Assembly: GCF_018812025.1 (NCBI RefSeq)
Contig: NC_063066.1
Coordinates: forward strand, 10,237,882-10,301,881
Reading direction: 5' to 3'
Source of the DNA: Megalobrama amblycephala
Lineage: Eukaryota; Chordata; Actinopteri; Cypriniformes; Xenocyprididae
DNA length: 64,000 nucleotides
Shown here: piece by piece, positions 36,398 to 63,597 of the stretch
Numbering within the stretch: position 1 is the stretch's first letter
Layout of the letters: every line of letters starts with the position of its first letter
The notes under the pieces: generated by a model
Seen by the model: the letters and a program-made list of their open reading frames with translations, nothing else
Databases searched by the model: none
What the model was told of the DNA's origin: nothing
Made by a program: the position numbers and the translations under genes

Positions 36398-37630
36398 TTG
36401 TATCAACTAGTGGTACTATAAATATTAAGTAATATATAATAAGTCCTATAAAAATTCAACTAAATTATTGAATTACATTATTTTATTACACAAAATTCAA
36501 GTGTACCTTTTATTGTGTCACTGGAACTCAATGGAACAGAAGGATGTTTATAAGCAAATATTTACTACTGCTAATATGAACTGCTATTGTGCAGTGCTAA
36601 TAATAAACCTATCATATTGCAACATTCTTATTAGACCAAAAAAAACAGCCTTCAAAAGACATTTCTGAACAAATTTATTAAAAAACTTAAAAGTTATAAA
36701 ACAATATTACCCTTTAGTGAGTTAGGACTTCATATATATGAAATTCAAGTTCTTAAACACAAATTTACATATTCATCCATCCATCCATCCTCAGAAAGAA
36801 AAATATCATGTCATAAATCTGGGTATCTTTGCAACCTATAGTGCAAATGTCTGTTGTTAACATGCCATTTTCTTTCATGTTCAAGGGCCAAATACATAGA
36901 TATTTGAGAAGTACAGAACAGCTCTATCATTGCATTTCTCTGTTTACCTTTGCCTGTTACAGGCAAATGAACTAATACCACTTCAAGTAATAAATCTTGA
37001 GGTAATTCCACATTGTGTCTTGGACTGATTTGGTCATATTACAAAGCCATTACACACAGGTTTTCTCCCATGGTTGCTTGGTGTCAATCATTTAAACACA
37101 TGCCAATACAGACACAGCTCTTTGAAAAGGCACAGACACAAATACACAAACATAAAAAGGATGACACTGCAAGGAACCTTTCCCCTACCATGGAGATTTA
37201 AAATAAGGATTAAACATGTTTGACTATATTAATAAAGAAACAAACAAACAATATTCACCTGCATGTCAATAACACAATTTAGGTGTAGCTTCATCTAAAC
37301 CAATAATTAGTAATAAATTACAGAAACAAACAAACAAAAAAGTCATTTAAGACAATGAACCACCTTCAAAAGGCGAAATGAAGTTAAGAAGCAGAACTGC
37401 ATAGTATTTTCCCTTGTTCAAGTAAGCACCATTATGTCACATGTGATGCCCTTAAGAAACCCAGACATCAATAAAGGAAAGTTTAGCACAGTGATTGTAA
37501 ACTCTTACTCCGTGAGCGGGAGGGAGGAATGCTGAAATCAATAGTGGGGTGAGAGTTAAGAGACTGACCCTGTGACATGGACCAGAGTTAAAGACTATCT
37601 GTTTAGATGTCGCCTTTTCTTTGGGCCGTT

Positions 37631-39089
37631 TTAGCTGCTGTCCTCGTTCTCTTGAACATCCCTGGACGAGCTCTCATCCACGTTCTCGAGCGAGTCTCCA
37701 CGCTGAATGGACAGCTCTGCTGGATCCATCATGGACAGTTCACTCTGTATGGGGTACAGCCACGGCTTATGATCGGGAGAATTTGCTGCTTTCCATGCGG
37801 GGTAGCTCTGACCGGCTTTATGAACGCTTCTTAAGACCTGTGGAATGACAGAAGCGGGTGAGGGAGCGGCACGAGTATCAGCGGAAGAGACACTGAACTT
37901 TGCTCGTTTTTCAGTCTTGTGTAACCCAAACAATGATGTGGAATCCAGTTGAACCTCATTTTCAGGCTGAGCAATGACTCAGATTGCAGTAGGTCTTTTT
38001 GCTCAGGCATAGTTATAAATAAGCTGTGTTTCTCGGTCTTCTGAATTTTTGGCGGGGTAACTAAAGGTAATGAGGTGTTATTTTGTTAACATTACTAAAC
38101 AGGAAACAACCCACTCAAAGGGTTAGTTCATTAAAAAAATGAAAATTCTGTCATTAATTACTCACCCTCATGTCGTTCCACACCCATCGTTCATCTTCGG
38201 AACACAAATTAAGATATGTTTGATAAAATCCGATGGCTCAGTGAGGCCTCCATTGACAGCAAGATAATTAACACTTTCAAAGCCCAGAAAGCTACTAAAG
38301 ATATATTTAAAACAGGTCATGTGACTACAGTGGTTCAACCTTAATGTTATGAAGTGGCGAGAATACATTTTGTGCACCAAAAACAACAAAATATCGACTT
38401 TATTCAACAATATCTAGTGATGGGCAATTTCAAAACACTGCTTCATGAAGCTTCGAAGCTTTACGAATCTTTTGTTTCGAATCAGTGATTCAGAGCGTGT
38501 ATCAAACTGCCAAAGTCACGTGATTTCAGTAAACAAGGCTACATTACATCATAAATGTTTTGAAATTTTAATGGTTCACGTGACTTTGGCAGTTTGATAC
38601 ACGCTCTGAATCAGTGATTCGAAACAAAAGATTCGTAAAGCTTCGAAGCTTCATGAAGCAGTGTTTTCGCACATCACTAGATATTGTTGAATAAAGTCGA
38701 TATTTTTTTTTTTTGGTGCACAAAATGTATTCTCGTCACTTCATAACATTAAGGCACTATAGTCACATGAACTGTTTTAAATAAGTCTTTAGTAGCTTTC
38801 TGGGCTTTGAAAGTGTTAATTATCTTGCTAGCAATGCAGGCCTCACTGAGCCATCGGATTTTATCAAAAATATCTTAATTTGTGTTCTGAAGATGAATGA
38901 TGGGTGTGGAACGACATGAGGGTGAGTAATTAATGACAGAATTTTCATTTTTGGGTGAACTAACCCTTTAAGTGTCCATAAATAATCAAAAAATTCCTCA
39001 TCCTCCTCCTTTTAGACACATAACATGGTTGTACCATGTTCCTTCTACATGGTTACAAATATAAATGCTTTTCTATTGAACTTTCACAG

Positions 39090-39121
<32 letters not shown>

Positions 39122-41889
39122 CAGTTTCCACAAAATATGAAGCAGCTCAACTGTATTATTAACATATTAGAATGATTTCTGAATGATCATGTGACACTGA
39201 AGACTGCAGTAATGATCCTGAAAATTCAGCTTTGCCATCAGGAATACATTACATTTTAAAAATAATATTAAAATAGTTTCACAATATTACTGTATTATCA
39301 AATAAATGGAGCATTAGAGACTTATTTCCCAAACATTTTTGAGTATATGTGTGATGTTAATAAAATCAATGGTCAGTGGAAAGACAAACACCTCGGATTT
39401 CAATAATAGTGTATAACACACCAAGTGTGATGTATAGACTATGTTATCAGTGTGCCCTTTGGACAGAGATACTGTCTGGTAACACCGCAAACAGCCCAAC
39501 CATATGCTGTAATTCCACACAAGACTATGAAACGAACAGCAAAAAAGCCACTGACTTCTTGTTCTTAATCAGAAGAACATCTTCACCCTAGTTATCTTTA
39601 GATATCAATCTGAACACTTGATGAGGGCTAAAGCATTATTAAAAGGCATTTCTAAAAAGTGTAGTCTAATTGTGGCAGTCATAATCAAAAATGATTAACA
39701 AAGAAGAGATTTGCATTTAATAGGAGCCTAAGTAGCACACACTTCTGTAAATAAAAAAAATGACTGTAGTCATGCAGCCTACAGACAGAACAAGATAAAC
39801 AAGTTTCAATTTGGCACAGCAAGTGCTGCGTGAGCGTCTTCAGTACAAGATCTTCCAGTAGGTTACCATGGTAACAATTATGATTTCACAAACCTTAAAC
39901 ACAGACCCACATAAAAAGATACTCGCATCCATAAAGATTATAATCGACAGAAACAGTAGTAAGGGACTAAACATGTTTGCTTACTTTTGGAGCCAGGACC
40001 TGAGATGCTTTGTTGACAACCCACTTGGGAAGAGACCCTAAAAGATAAAAAAAAAAAAAAAGGTAATAAAATTAAAGTCTTACAATGTAAATGAATGACG
40101 GGTAACATTTCGAAAGGAGCAGCGAATCAGTTCATACCTCTGGGATCAGCTTGTGAGAGGTATGTGAAAGTGCAGCTCTTGGGCCCCGTTGGTTTGATCA
40201 AGTAACCCGTCAGAAGGGAAACGGCCCTTACCAGATCTTTTCGTGGGGGATATTTCTAAAATGAAAGGCATTCGTATAATTTTTAAATGTACATATTAAT
40301 ACATTATATTATTTATTATAATAAAATAATGAGTATAATATTTAATGTTACAATATTTTCTCCTACAATGATGTGAATTTGGATTGGTGAAAACTTGTTT
40401 GAAAACAGTCATTATTTTTGCAATTCCATTTGGTACCACTAGTGGTGCCGACTACACATTTAACGTTTAAAAGGGACAGTTCTCCCAAAAATGAATATTC
40501 TGTCATTTACTCGCTCTCAAGTTGTTCCAAACCTGTATGAATTTCTTTGTTCTGCTGTACACAAAGTAAGATATTTGGAAGAACGACTGTATCCAAGCAG
40601 ATCTCGGCCCCCATTTACTTTCATAGTATGTTTTTTTCCTACTATTGTAGTCAATGGGGGCCGAGATCTGCTTGGTTACGATAATTCTTCCAAATATCTT
40701 CCTTTGTGTTTAGCAGAACAAAGAAATTTATACAGGTTTGGAACAACTAGAGGGCGAGTAAATAACAGAATTTTCATTTTTGAGTGAACTATCCCTTTAA
40801 GTAAATCTGATATTTCCAGCCCTCTAGCTTTATATAGACATTCATTTAATAGAAGGTTTAAGTAAATAAAAGACGTACCGGATGTTTCACTGAGAAGTTA
40901 ATGATCACATACTCATTTTCAGACGCCTGCCATGAGCGCAGAGTCACAACATCTCTGTTCTTCAAGGGTTTCGGACAAATCCCTGAGAATAAAAGAAAAA
41001 ATTTGTATGACATGTAGGCCCATAAACAGACACAACTTCACTGCCCGTGACAGAAAAAGAGGAACAAAATAATCTTGGTGTTGACTATAAATACACACAA
41101 AAACATGGTCCCAGGAGGCTTATCTTCAGCCCTGCCATGTGATAAGCCACTGCACTGACGCAGTCACATTGTTAGGTGAACTACCACTGACACTAACAAA
41201 AGCCCAAAAGAACTAATATAATAACCCTCAAAAATGTCATGACTCACATGAATAGTAGCCCACATCAGCATTGGGAGCCAGGCGAGCGATGTCAAAACTC
41301 TCAAGCATCGTAGGGTCCCAAGACTTCCGGTACTGACTGTCATGAAGCACGTCATACATGGTGGCAGCCGATACATCCTTTATGTTCATTCTACACTGTA
41401 TTGGAAACAAACACATTTGTATCAGTGTTGTTATGGCAGCAGTACACACAGGACTAGACATGTAAATTAAACTAAAATAATAGAAAGAAAGAAAAAAGAT
41501 TGTGATCTACTGGGGGTTCATACAGACTACTATTAAATCACGTCTAACCTGATGATGTAGTAAAATCAATGTTCCTACTAAAATGTTCTGTGTAAAGTTT
41601 GAAACCACTGGTTTAAATGGTTTTAAAATGTAACATTGACACTATAACTTTTAAAGATAAATCAAAACAATATATTGTCACACACACATATCATAATACT
41701 TACCTTGATTTTGTGCACTTTTGCTAAGTTTCCTTTGTTGCTTGTAGTCGTAGATAAAGGGGCCACTTCGACCCAGACCTCCATGTCATTCTTATCATAC
41801 TTGTTGAGCCAATTCTCGGTAGACAAGCATTGTCTTTTGAACTCATTAAACATGGATTCATCTGGAATGATTCCCGAACTGCGAGACAT
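37631..41889 (-). CDS. stard10: STARD10-family START-domain lipid-transfer protein, complete
   Basis: Six coding exons (41704-41889, 41248-41395, 40879-40982, 40138-40255, 39985-40037, 37631-37837) join in phase to 271 residues; human STARD10 has 291. STARD10 binds and moves phosphatidylcholine and phosphatidylethanolamine between membranes. Diagnostic segments are YDVLHDSQYRKSWDPTMLES, DIARLAPNADVGYYSW, CPKPLKNRDVVTLRSW, KHPKYPPRKDLVRAVS, then GSLPKWVVNKASQVLAPK. The acidic tail has DSLENVDES as in STARD10. The START domain covers about residues 15-225. The ATG follows acceptor TTTCAG directly; an upstream exon ending at 42050 (CAG|GTAAGG) has no in-frame ATG and is taken as 5' UTR. Teleosts have more than one STARD10-like gene (stard10, stard14), so the exact orthologue is open. 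Transcription converges with pdzd11. Confidence 0.93.
38117..38971. mobile_element. Angel-like MITE with a second hairpin at its centre
   Basis: It begins AAAGGGTTAGTTCATT and ends TTGGGTGAACTAACCCTTTA. The arms pair over about 290 bases. The centre (about 38417-38690) is a separate near-perfect hairpin starting TAGTGATGGGC and ending CATCACTA, with CTTCATGAAGCTTCGAAGC in both arms. It lies in the last intron of the STARD10-like gene. Confidence 0.8.
39080..39310. repeat. Poly-A run and TE fragment in the STARD10-like intron
   Basis: A poly-A run (39091-39118) is followed by TGATCATGTGACACTGAAGA-type text shared with 56900-56990 and 60050-60120, a dispersed fish repeat. Intron sequence from 39311 to 39984 shows nothing further. 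Confidence 0.55.
40465..40800. mobile_element. Short Angel-like MITE
   Basis: An inverted pair around GGGCCGAGATCTGC/GCAGATCTCGGCCC, with outer ends GGGACAGTTCTCCC and TGAGTGAACTATCCC. It lies between the STARD10-like exons ending at 40255 and starting at 40879. Confidence 0.75.
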
Positions 41890-42049
41890 ACCTGAAACGA
41901 TAATTTCACCAATACTTTTCACCGCGAGAAATACAGATCTTCCACCAAGGCTCAATAACTTTGTTCTGTTCGCTAAAGATGATGCGCAGTTATAGTAGTC
42001 ACAGATTAACATTTCAAGCTCGACAAGATTTTTCTCACAAATTCCTTAC

Positions 42050-42180
42050 CTGGCGTCAACGCTTGCGCGTGGAAAAATCTCGTCACCACTTCCGGGAGTA
42101 GAACAGGTGTATTACAACACTGCAAAGTGCGCAGCTAGTCAGTCAGCTCTGAACGACAGTGATTTAACACAGTGACATGA
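42050..42180 (-). promoter_or_regulatory. 5' UTR exon and proximal promoter of the STARD10-like gene
   Basis: On the minus strand a consensus donor CAG|GTAAGG ends a GC-richer stretch with CTTGCGCGTGG and TTCCGGG motifs. The only ATG in it is followed within a few codons by a stop. The right boundary is approximate. Confidence 0.45.
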
Positions 42181-44054
42181 GCTTGTTTTATAACCAATGG
42201 CTATGTAGTCAAGTGAGAACTGTTGTTGACAAACTGGTACAAACTGGGTTTATCGGACCGCCCATTTTGATTGGTCATTATTCGGGTGCGGGTCCTGTGG
42301 TCTCTGCTGCTGCTACACTGATTTGCATGATTAATTCATAACGGAATCCCTAAAACGAGCTGTGAACTCCGCCTTGTGTTCACGACCGAAACCCTTCAAA
42401 TCACCGGCACATCATTCAACAGGCTTGCGCAGTGTGTCATCAAAAATAAACTGAATTGCATGGCTGTTTCTGTTCTTTGTGTTGTATATAGACAAGTGGG
42501 CCAAAGACGACTTCAGAGTTTAAAAATATGAAAGCGTTTCATAAGATTATTTAACATTTTGCTTACTACGCAGTATAAATAAATATTCTTATAGGCCTAT
42601 ATATGGGTTAAAACACAATACTGGTCTTCTAATGAAGAATTATATAATAATTCTTTTACAAATAAAAAGGGTTAACTTGCAGATAGTACTGGTATGCATG
42701 TTTTGATGAAAAAACAAAAACAATTAGAAAAGTATATAAAACTATAGTAAACATAAACTTTACTTTTTAAAGTTTACTATTTATCTTGTAAATTATATAT
42801 ATATAGTTTTGGTCTATTATTAATGCTAATGAGTTATTCCACAAAACCGGTACGATTTGGACTTACATATTTTTAGATTTTTTACCAAAATGTATTATGA
42901 ACACCCCACAGCATTAATGACATACTTAACTTCCAGAAAAACATATTTTCCTATCTCAGGCATCAAATCCCTATTATTATTGGTCATTATTTTAAGGTAT
43001 TGACACTATGGGAGCTCTCTGAATATTATTATAAAATGTATTTGTGATAAAATCAACATTTTCCTATTAACCAGATGTCCCTCACAATAATTCAGTAATT
43101 GCAAATATAAAAGTTACATAAAATCTCACACTTTTGCTATACTAAAGCCTGAAATGGGCACTTTTTATGACAGCAACCTCATCATTTTTGATCAAAGTTT
43201 TAACTTCAGAATTTGAACTAAAATCAGTATTCTTATGATTGCTCTGAACACTCCAGACAGAATTTAACTAACTTTAAATTACTTTTTCATAAACTTGCCC
43301 AAATTGGCCACTGCTCTAAATCTAGTGAATAAATAGAGAGCGCATGGCTTGCATGATATTAAGAAATCATGAATAATGTTGAAATGACAAAGATAATTTT
43401 AACAAGTTATAGTTTTCTATCTTTAATTGATGTAACGGTGTTGAGTTGTTAAGCTTGACAAACACATTTTCACAACATAATTTAGTTATAATTATTAAAG
43501 AAAGTGGTAACTCGCCTGTGTCTGCTCACAATGTTGTTCAGAAGACTTCTATGATGTCACTTCCTATTAATGATGTCACATAAGTATCAGTTCATTATTT
43601 TTATAGGGGGAGAATGGTTTGTGTAACGGGTTTGAAGGGTTACTGAGGTACGGAACTAAATAATGTGATTTGAATGAATAATCATGAATTTACTTAAAAA
43701 ACAAAAAAAAAACAAAACAAAAAAAAACCAGTACCAGCAAAAAAGCACAGATGGATATTTATGGGAATGGCAAAATGTATGGACTTTTTTTCTCATTTTA
43801 TTATTCATATCAAATGTACACTTTCATAGAAGGCCTTGAAGGACATGACAAAATAGGTGGTGTCAACTGAAAAAAACAAAATAATTTCTAATATGAAGAT
43901 AAAATGTATGTCATGTTTTTAAACATTATTAAAGGAGACATTTCAATTAATACAAAAAGCTTTTAAAAATATATTTTGGTGACCCAATAGATAAAATACA
44001 CTTAAAAAATGTCAGAGGGACTCAAATCATACTGGTTTCATGGACTCTAATATT
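42181..44054. other. Intergenic sequence between the STARD10-like gene and the Rab gene
   Basis: AT-rich. Poly-A-rich text around 43699-43730. No recognisable exons or element ends. Confidence 0.35.
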
Positions 44055-46104
44055 CAGTGTTGGGGTAATACATTACAAGTAACTTGAGTTACGTAATCAG
44101 ATTACTTTTTCATGTAACTAGTAAAGTAACACATTACTTTTACATTTACAACAAAATATCTGAGTTACTTTTTCAAATAAGTAACGCAAGTTTTCCATTG
44201 TACTATTGACTGACAGCTTTTCTGTCTCCATTGTTTAAAGAAATTATATACGGTGCCCCGCACATGACATGCAAGAAAAACAATTAAATTGTGTGCACAA
44301 TTTACTAATTCGTTCCCTCAATTTACTAAATCATGCGCACGATTTACTAAAATGTGTGCACAAATTACTATTTCATTCCCTCGATTTATAAATCATGATT
44401 TATAAATTGAGGTAACGAAATAGTAAATCGTGCGCACGTTTTAGTAAATTGAGGGAACGAATTAATAAATCGTGCGTATGATTTAGCCTACTATTTTTTT
44501 CCTGCATGTCATGCGTCATGTCTGGGGCTTCATAACTATAGGCTTGTTCGAGATGCATCGGCGCTTCGCAGACCGATCGGCGTATGACATCAAAGTACCG
44601 CGAGAGCGTTTAGAGAGCATACGAATACTTATGCTTTCGAATCGCTCTCGCGGTACTTTGATGTCATACGCCGAATGGCCTGCGCAGCGCCTCATGACTA
44701 ATGCTGCCTTCAAGTGCTCTCGGACTTATCGTAAATACGAGTTTCCTTGGTAAAAATTCCACATGAACGCCCTCTCATGTCGAAACTTGAATGCGATGAG
44801 CTCGTTATCACGACTTCAGAAGTGGGAATTATCAAATTTCATATAGCACGTGAAGGCAGCGTAAATGCAGAGGCATTGTGTATAAACATGACGGTTATCG
44901 TAGTTCTAGACTAAGGCCGCATTTACACTGCAAGTCTTAATGCACAGATCCGATCTTTTGACCATATCCGATTTTTTTGGACGACGTGCTTACATTTCTT
45001 TTAAAAGTGACCTGTATCGGATGTGTCCTTTTTACACTGCACTTGGCGAAACGTACCAAAAATAGCCTATTTGACATCACAAATCAATTTCAATGGTACA
45101 TTGAGCTTAATTTATTGACATGAATTCATATAGAAACCCTTTTAATGCAATAGTTACATCCCTGCATAAAAATAATACAAATTCTTCACGACAGTATACG
45201 TACGCAGCTCTGCTGGAAGCGTGTGAGTTGAAGAATACTCGGGTACGGGTAGATATTCACAGCTTCTTGGGCTCGAATCCGCCATCCTATACTAGGTTTT
45301 TTTTTTTTTTTTTTTTTTGTCATTAAAACAAATGCATTCATCAGTGATTGTATATCAAGGGCAGGTGCAAGTTTGTGTGCTTTTTATTTTGTGGTTTCAA
45401 TGGAACGAATAGGGACTGAAGCGCGCGTCTGTGCACGAGCCGTCGTCACTGACAACAGTGACAACGAACACTCAGTGTGATTTGAAGAGCAACACATTTC
45501 AACGTCAGATCGCCTTTTATTTAACACAAACAAATTAAATTAATAATCTGCCAGTCAACTAGAGATGTTCCGTTTGTTATAGGTATGTCTGTACCGCGAA
45601 ATGTTAAAAAACCCTCACTTTTCAATGACGCAGGAGTCGCATTTACAGGGGAATATCCGATCTGTCCGCTTACACTGCAGGCGCAAACGCACGTATCCGA
45701 TTCATATCTGATTTATAACCACATATGAATGAGGCCTGAAACCGATCTGTGAAAATCGGAATCCATGCGCTTTTTTCCTGCTTACACGGTCGTGACTCAT
45801 ATCCGATCTGTGCCACATGGGAGGAAAAAATCGGAATTGGGTCACTTGAACCGTGCAGTGTAAATGGGGCCTAAATGTGAGCATTTACTAATCTCATTTG
45901 CACGCAAACTGATTAAGTATTCATCAAAATTAATAAAAACAAACAAAGCCCAGTAAATGTAAAAGTTTGTGTCACAACAGTGGAAAAAAAAGTAACGCAA
46001 AAGTAATGTAACGCATTACTTTCCACAAAAAGTAACTAAGTAATGCAATTAGTTACTTTTTGGGAGTAACACAATATTGTAATGCATAACTTTCCCCAAC
46101 ACTA
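44055..46104. mobile_element. Composite DNA element with CAGTGTTGGGG ends
   Basis: The ends CAGTGTTGGGGTAATACATT and, from the right, AGTGTTGGGGAAAGTTATGC flank a 2-kb block. Sub-terminal text repeats TAACGCATTACTT/AAGTAACG in both arms. Inside are at least three other hairpins: tandem ATTTACTAA-containing units around 44290-44492, a perfect-looking hairpin around 44555-44690 (CGGTACTTTGATGTCATACG), and a large pair with GGCCGCATTTACACTGCA at 44924 and TGCAGTGTAAATGGGGCC near 45855-45872. No transposase is seen, and no target duplication was found. Confidence 0.6.
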
Positions 46105-46319
46105 GTACATCAATATTTAGAAGAATCCTTGATGCATTGTAAAATTTAGAGGGGCTCAATGAGTAAATTAGCCTGCAAATTAATTAGTTGCCATAGGTGC
46201 GATCAACAAGTAATCCATCAAAGTTACTGTATATAATGATGTGTAATGTAATTATATTATGTATCAAGTCAGTTTCTAATATCCCACACTATGTATAAGC
46301 AGGACAAACAGCAAATCTG

Positions 46320-48147
46320 GTGAAATATCTTTTATTCATGTGATACATTTTGGTGTCTCTTTAACCTTCCATTTTTTACAGCATATAATAATAGTACTTT
46401 GTCACACAAACTTTGCTAAACACTAGTAGACAGCGTATTTCAAACAGACCAACACACTTCAGAATAGCACACAACTGAGTATTCAGTCAGTGACACGTGA
46501 TAGAGCTGTTCAGGAGGGTTTTATTTTGATTCCTACATATCAAACCATATTAAATGTTAATGTTTAAAACACACTTGATGCCCTTTTTAAGTCTGATGAA
46601 AGGATTTGTCGGTTTACAGTTGAATGAGAGGAAAAGCGACAGTGCTGGGGGATTCGGTGATACCTCTCCAGCAAATAAAAGCCCATTCAAGCTATACTGT
46701 TGAAACCCAGCATTACAGATGGGGCGTGAAAGTCTTTAATAGTGGCACGATAGTGACACGACTAGGTCTTTGTGATACAGTAGCCAGGCAGAAATGCAAA
46801 TTATACATCAAACTTTGATTCCCACACATTGCGAACTGCCATTCCCGTCAAGCATACAACACAATGTATCACTAACTAGTGAGATAATAAATAAACACAT
46901 GAAACCAACAGTCTTACGACGAGCAATACCAAGACGTGTCTGTACACTAAGCAATAGCCGTGTTGAAGGAAGAAATCTAAATGTCCTGTTTAACAAAACC
47001 TCATTAGCTCTATGCAGTTAATAGGCTCGAGCAAACCACAGCGTTGTGGCCTGATTTGGTGCACCATGACAACAAAACAAGCAAGGCATTTTGTGTTAAA
47101 CGGTCTCTAAACTGCATGCTGTTCCTACACTTGCGCAGCAAAAACAAGGCAGAAAATGAGCAGAATTAGTGTGAATTACTGATGCTTTCCATATCCAAGC
47201 TCAGAGCGACGTGTTACGATAGTTTCGTTAGTACATACACGTTTTTACAATTAACGTTAGGTTTTGTGACTACGGTCGTGGATAAGTCATTAAATATCTT
47301 AGGTTTTGAATTTTAACGAAATTAAATAGGAATTTTCCCTTTTCTAAGAATGTTACATTCTACTTCCATGCAACCCTCCAAAGATTCCAGTATAAAATTA
47401 GCCTGGCCAGAATGAGACTTTTAATTTTTTTTGGCCGTACATGTATATTTCCTGAAACAAAACAACCTTTAAATGATATCTGGTCCCTAATACCATATTT
47501 AAACATGAAAACATCCAATTATATAGAATATTGTGTTCATGGTGATATTTCACGACAATAATTTCAAAATCGAAGAGACCTTCTGTATCTTTCTTTTAAA
47601 TAACTTCTGCCAAAAACACAAACAAAATAGTGTAATGTTCATGTAAAAAAAATAAAATAAAAATCATATGAATCAGTAACAGCCTCTCAGTTCAATAATG
47701 TCAAGTTCTTCCTCCAGTGAAATTAAAAAAGAAGGCAAAAAAGGCTTAAAATCATGACATCAGCCAGCTCTGAAACTTCACAACGACTATGATGGCACTG
47801 ATGTGTGAAAACTTAAGAGCATATGAGCTTTTGTCAGTCTGCAATCCCATATAATGCCATGCAGCCAGAACAGATGAGAATCTGAATGGTTTTAGCATTT
47901 AATCTATGCTGTAATTTTACTTTTTTCATTATTAATATAATGTATTTTTGGAATCCATTTTAATACAGAGTAATAGCACATCCACAAGGTTACTCTGAAA
48001 AGTCACTGAGTCGAAGAGAAAGAAAAGGTTCTCCGCTCATGACACGGGGCCGTGAGAGGAGCGAGTGACCACTGAGAGGCAAGCTGTTTGTGTGTGAGGG
48101 GGTCGAGTGAGGGGGACGCAGGGCCTGGTAGGGGACGAGGGTGGTTA
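46320..48147 (-). other. Probable long 3' UTR of the Rab gene
   Basis: Directly downstream of the minus-strand stop. Free of recognisable repeats, unlike its surroundings, and bounded by a minus-strand AATAAA (TTTATT at 46331-46336). Long 3' UTRs are usual for RAB6 genes. The end is inferred, not proven. Confidence 0.45.
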
Positions 48148-61743
<13,596 letters not shown>

Positions 61744-62218
61744 ATTTATCGAGTATAATAAACAGCAGCTATCTAAATATTACTATTTTCTGTTCGCGGA
61801 CGAAGGACACTGTACAGTCCAGTGACGGAGCGCGGATAGCCGATGATTCCTGAGTGTGACAGCGCCTCTTAGTGGCCAGAGATGGAAACGCAGGACACGC
61901 TGTGGCTGTGTTTCAGAACACAGTGCTAAAAAGCTGCCTACCTATGCTGTCTAGGTTTGAAAGCGACTATGATGGCCAAAATGCTGTCTTGGTAGGCAGC
62001 TGACTAGGTTTTGAGACACAGTCTATGTCTACTGTCACACCTAACCATTGTGTAGCATCTAAATCTTTAATGTTTCTAAATCTCATCTTATCTTAATATC
62101 AGTGTTGTATGCGAAATGAGTTTATATAAGCTACATTTTCTTAATATTATTCATACAAGAAGTGTATTTTTAATATAATTTTACGTGTTTCACATATCAC
62201 TAAGATAATTCATATTTG

Positions 62219-62225
<7 letters not shown>
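61744..62225 (-). promoter_or_regulatory. Rab gene promoter region
   Basis: Directly upstream of the minus-strand ATG lies a CG-containing stretch (61796-61870, GACGGAGCGCGGATAG). A short inverted pair follows at about 61914-62022 (GTGTTTCAGAACACAG and TAGGTTTTGAGACACAG). No TATA box was identified. Confidence 0.35.

Positions 62226-62294
<69 letters not shown>
62226..62294. repeat. (AT)n microsatellite
   Basis: About 34 AT dinucleotides, then a short (CA)n tract, left of the Tc1 element. Confidence 0.95.
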
Positions 62295-62299
<5 letters not shown>

Positions 62300-62398
62300 C
62301 ACACACACATATATATCGTTTTGATAGAATATATTAAAAATATATTTAAAAAATATTTTATATAGACACACACATAGATGTATACATATATATGTACA

Positions 62399-63591
62399 CA
62401 CTATATTGGCAAAAGTTTTGGGACGCCTGCCTTTACGTGCACACAAACTTTAATGACACCCCATTCTTAATCTGTAGGGTTTAATATGGAGTTGGCCCAC
62501 CCTTTGCAGATATAACAGCTTCAACTCTTCTGGGAAGGTTTTCCACAAGGTTTAGGAGTGTGTTTATGGGAATTTTTGACCATTCTTCTAGAAGTGCATT
62601 TGTGAGGTAAGGCACTGATGTTGGATGAGAAGGCCTGGCTCACAGTCTCCGCTCTAATTCATCCCAAAGGTGTTCTATCGGGTTGATGTCAGGACTCTGT
62701 GTAGGCCAGTCAAGTTCCTCCACACCAAACTCGCTCATCCATGTCTTTATGGACCTTGCTTTGTGCACTGTCATGTTGGAACAGGAAGGGACCATCCCCA
62801 AATTGTTCCCACAAATTGGGAGTATGAAATTGTCCAAAATGTCTTGGTATGCTGAATCATTAAGAATTCCTTTCACTGGAACTAAGGGGCCAAGCCCAAC
62901 CCCTGAAAAACAACCCCACACCATAATCCCCCCTCCACCAAACTTTACACTTGGCACAATGCAGTCAGGCAAGTACCATTCTCCTGGCAACCGCCAAACC
63001 CAGACTCGTCCATTGGATTGTCAGACAGAGAAGCGTGATTCATCACTCCAGAGAACACGTCTCCACTGCTCTAGAGTCCAGTGCCGGCACACTTTACACC
63101 ACTGCATCCGACACTTTGCATTGCACTTGGTGATGTAAGGCTTGGATGCAGCTGCTCAGCCATGGCAACCCATTCCATGAAGCTCTCTATGCACTGTTCT
63201 TGAGCTAATCTGAAGACCACACAAAGTTTGGAGGTCTGTAGTTATTGACTCTGCAGAAAGTTGGCGACTTCTGCACACTGTGCACCTCAGCATGCGCTGA
63301 CCCCGCGACGTGATTTTACTTGGCCAACCACTTCATGGCTGAGTTGCTGTTATTCCCAATTGCTTCCACTTTGTTATAATATCATCAAGGAAATTTAAAA
63401 AATTGACTTATTGCACAGGTGGCAACCTAACCTGAATTCACTGAGCTCCTGAGAGCGACCCATTGTTTCACAAATGTTGGTAAAAGCAGTCTGCATGCAT
63501 AGGTGCTTGATTTTATACACCTGTGGCCATAGAAGTGATTGGAACACCTGAATTCAATGATTTGGAGGGGTGTCCAAATACTTCTGGCAAT

Positions 63592-63597
<6 letters not shown>
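62399..63597 (-). mobile_element. Tc1-like transposon, nearly full length but inactivated
   Basis: Inverted ends CACTATATTGGCAAAAGTTT and, from the right, CACTATATTGCCAGAAGTAT span 1.2 kb. The minus strand encodes Tc1 transposase pieces: [18 protein letters not shown] text, then [16 protein letters not shown], then [20 protein letters not shown], which holds the third catalytic acid region. A frameshift close to the second catalytic Asp (around 62755-62790) and others upstream disable it. Confidence 0.88.

Noticed and set aside
46624..47021. Short plus-strand frames downstream of the Rab stop
   Set aside because: They lie antisense in the probable 3' UTR and have no conserved motif or splice structure.
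62640..63138. Open frames on both strands at the right end
   Set aside because: The minus-strand frame is Tc1 transposase; the plus-strand frame is its shadow.
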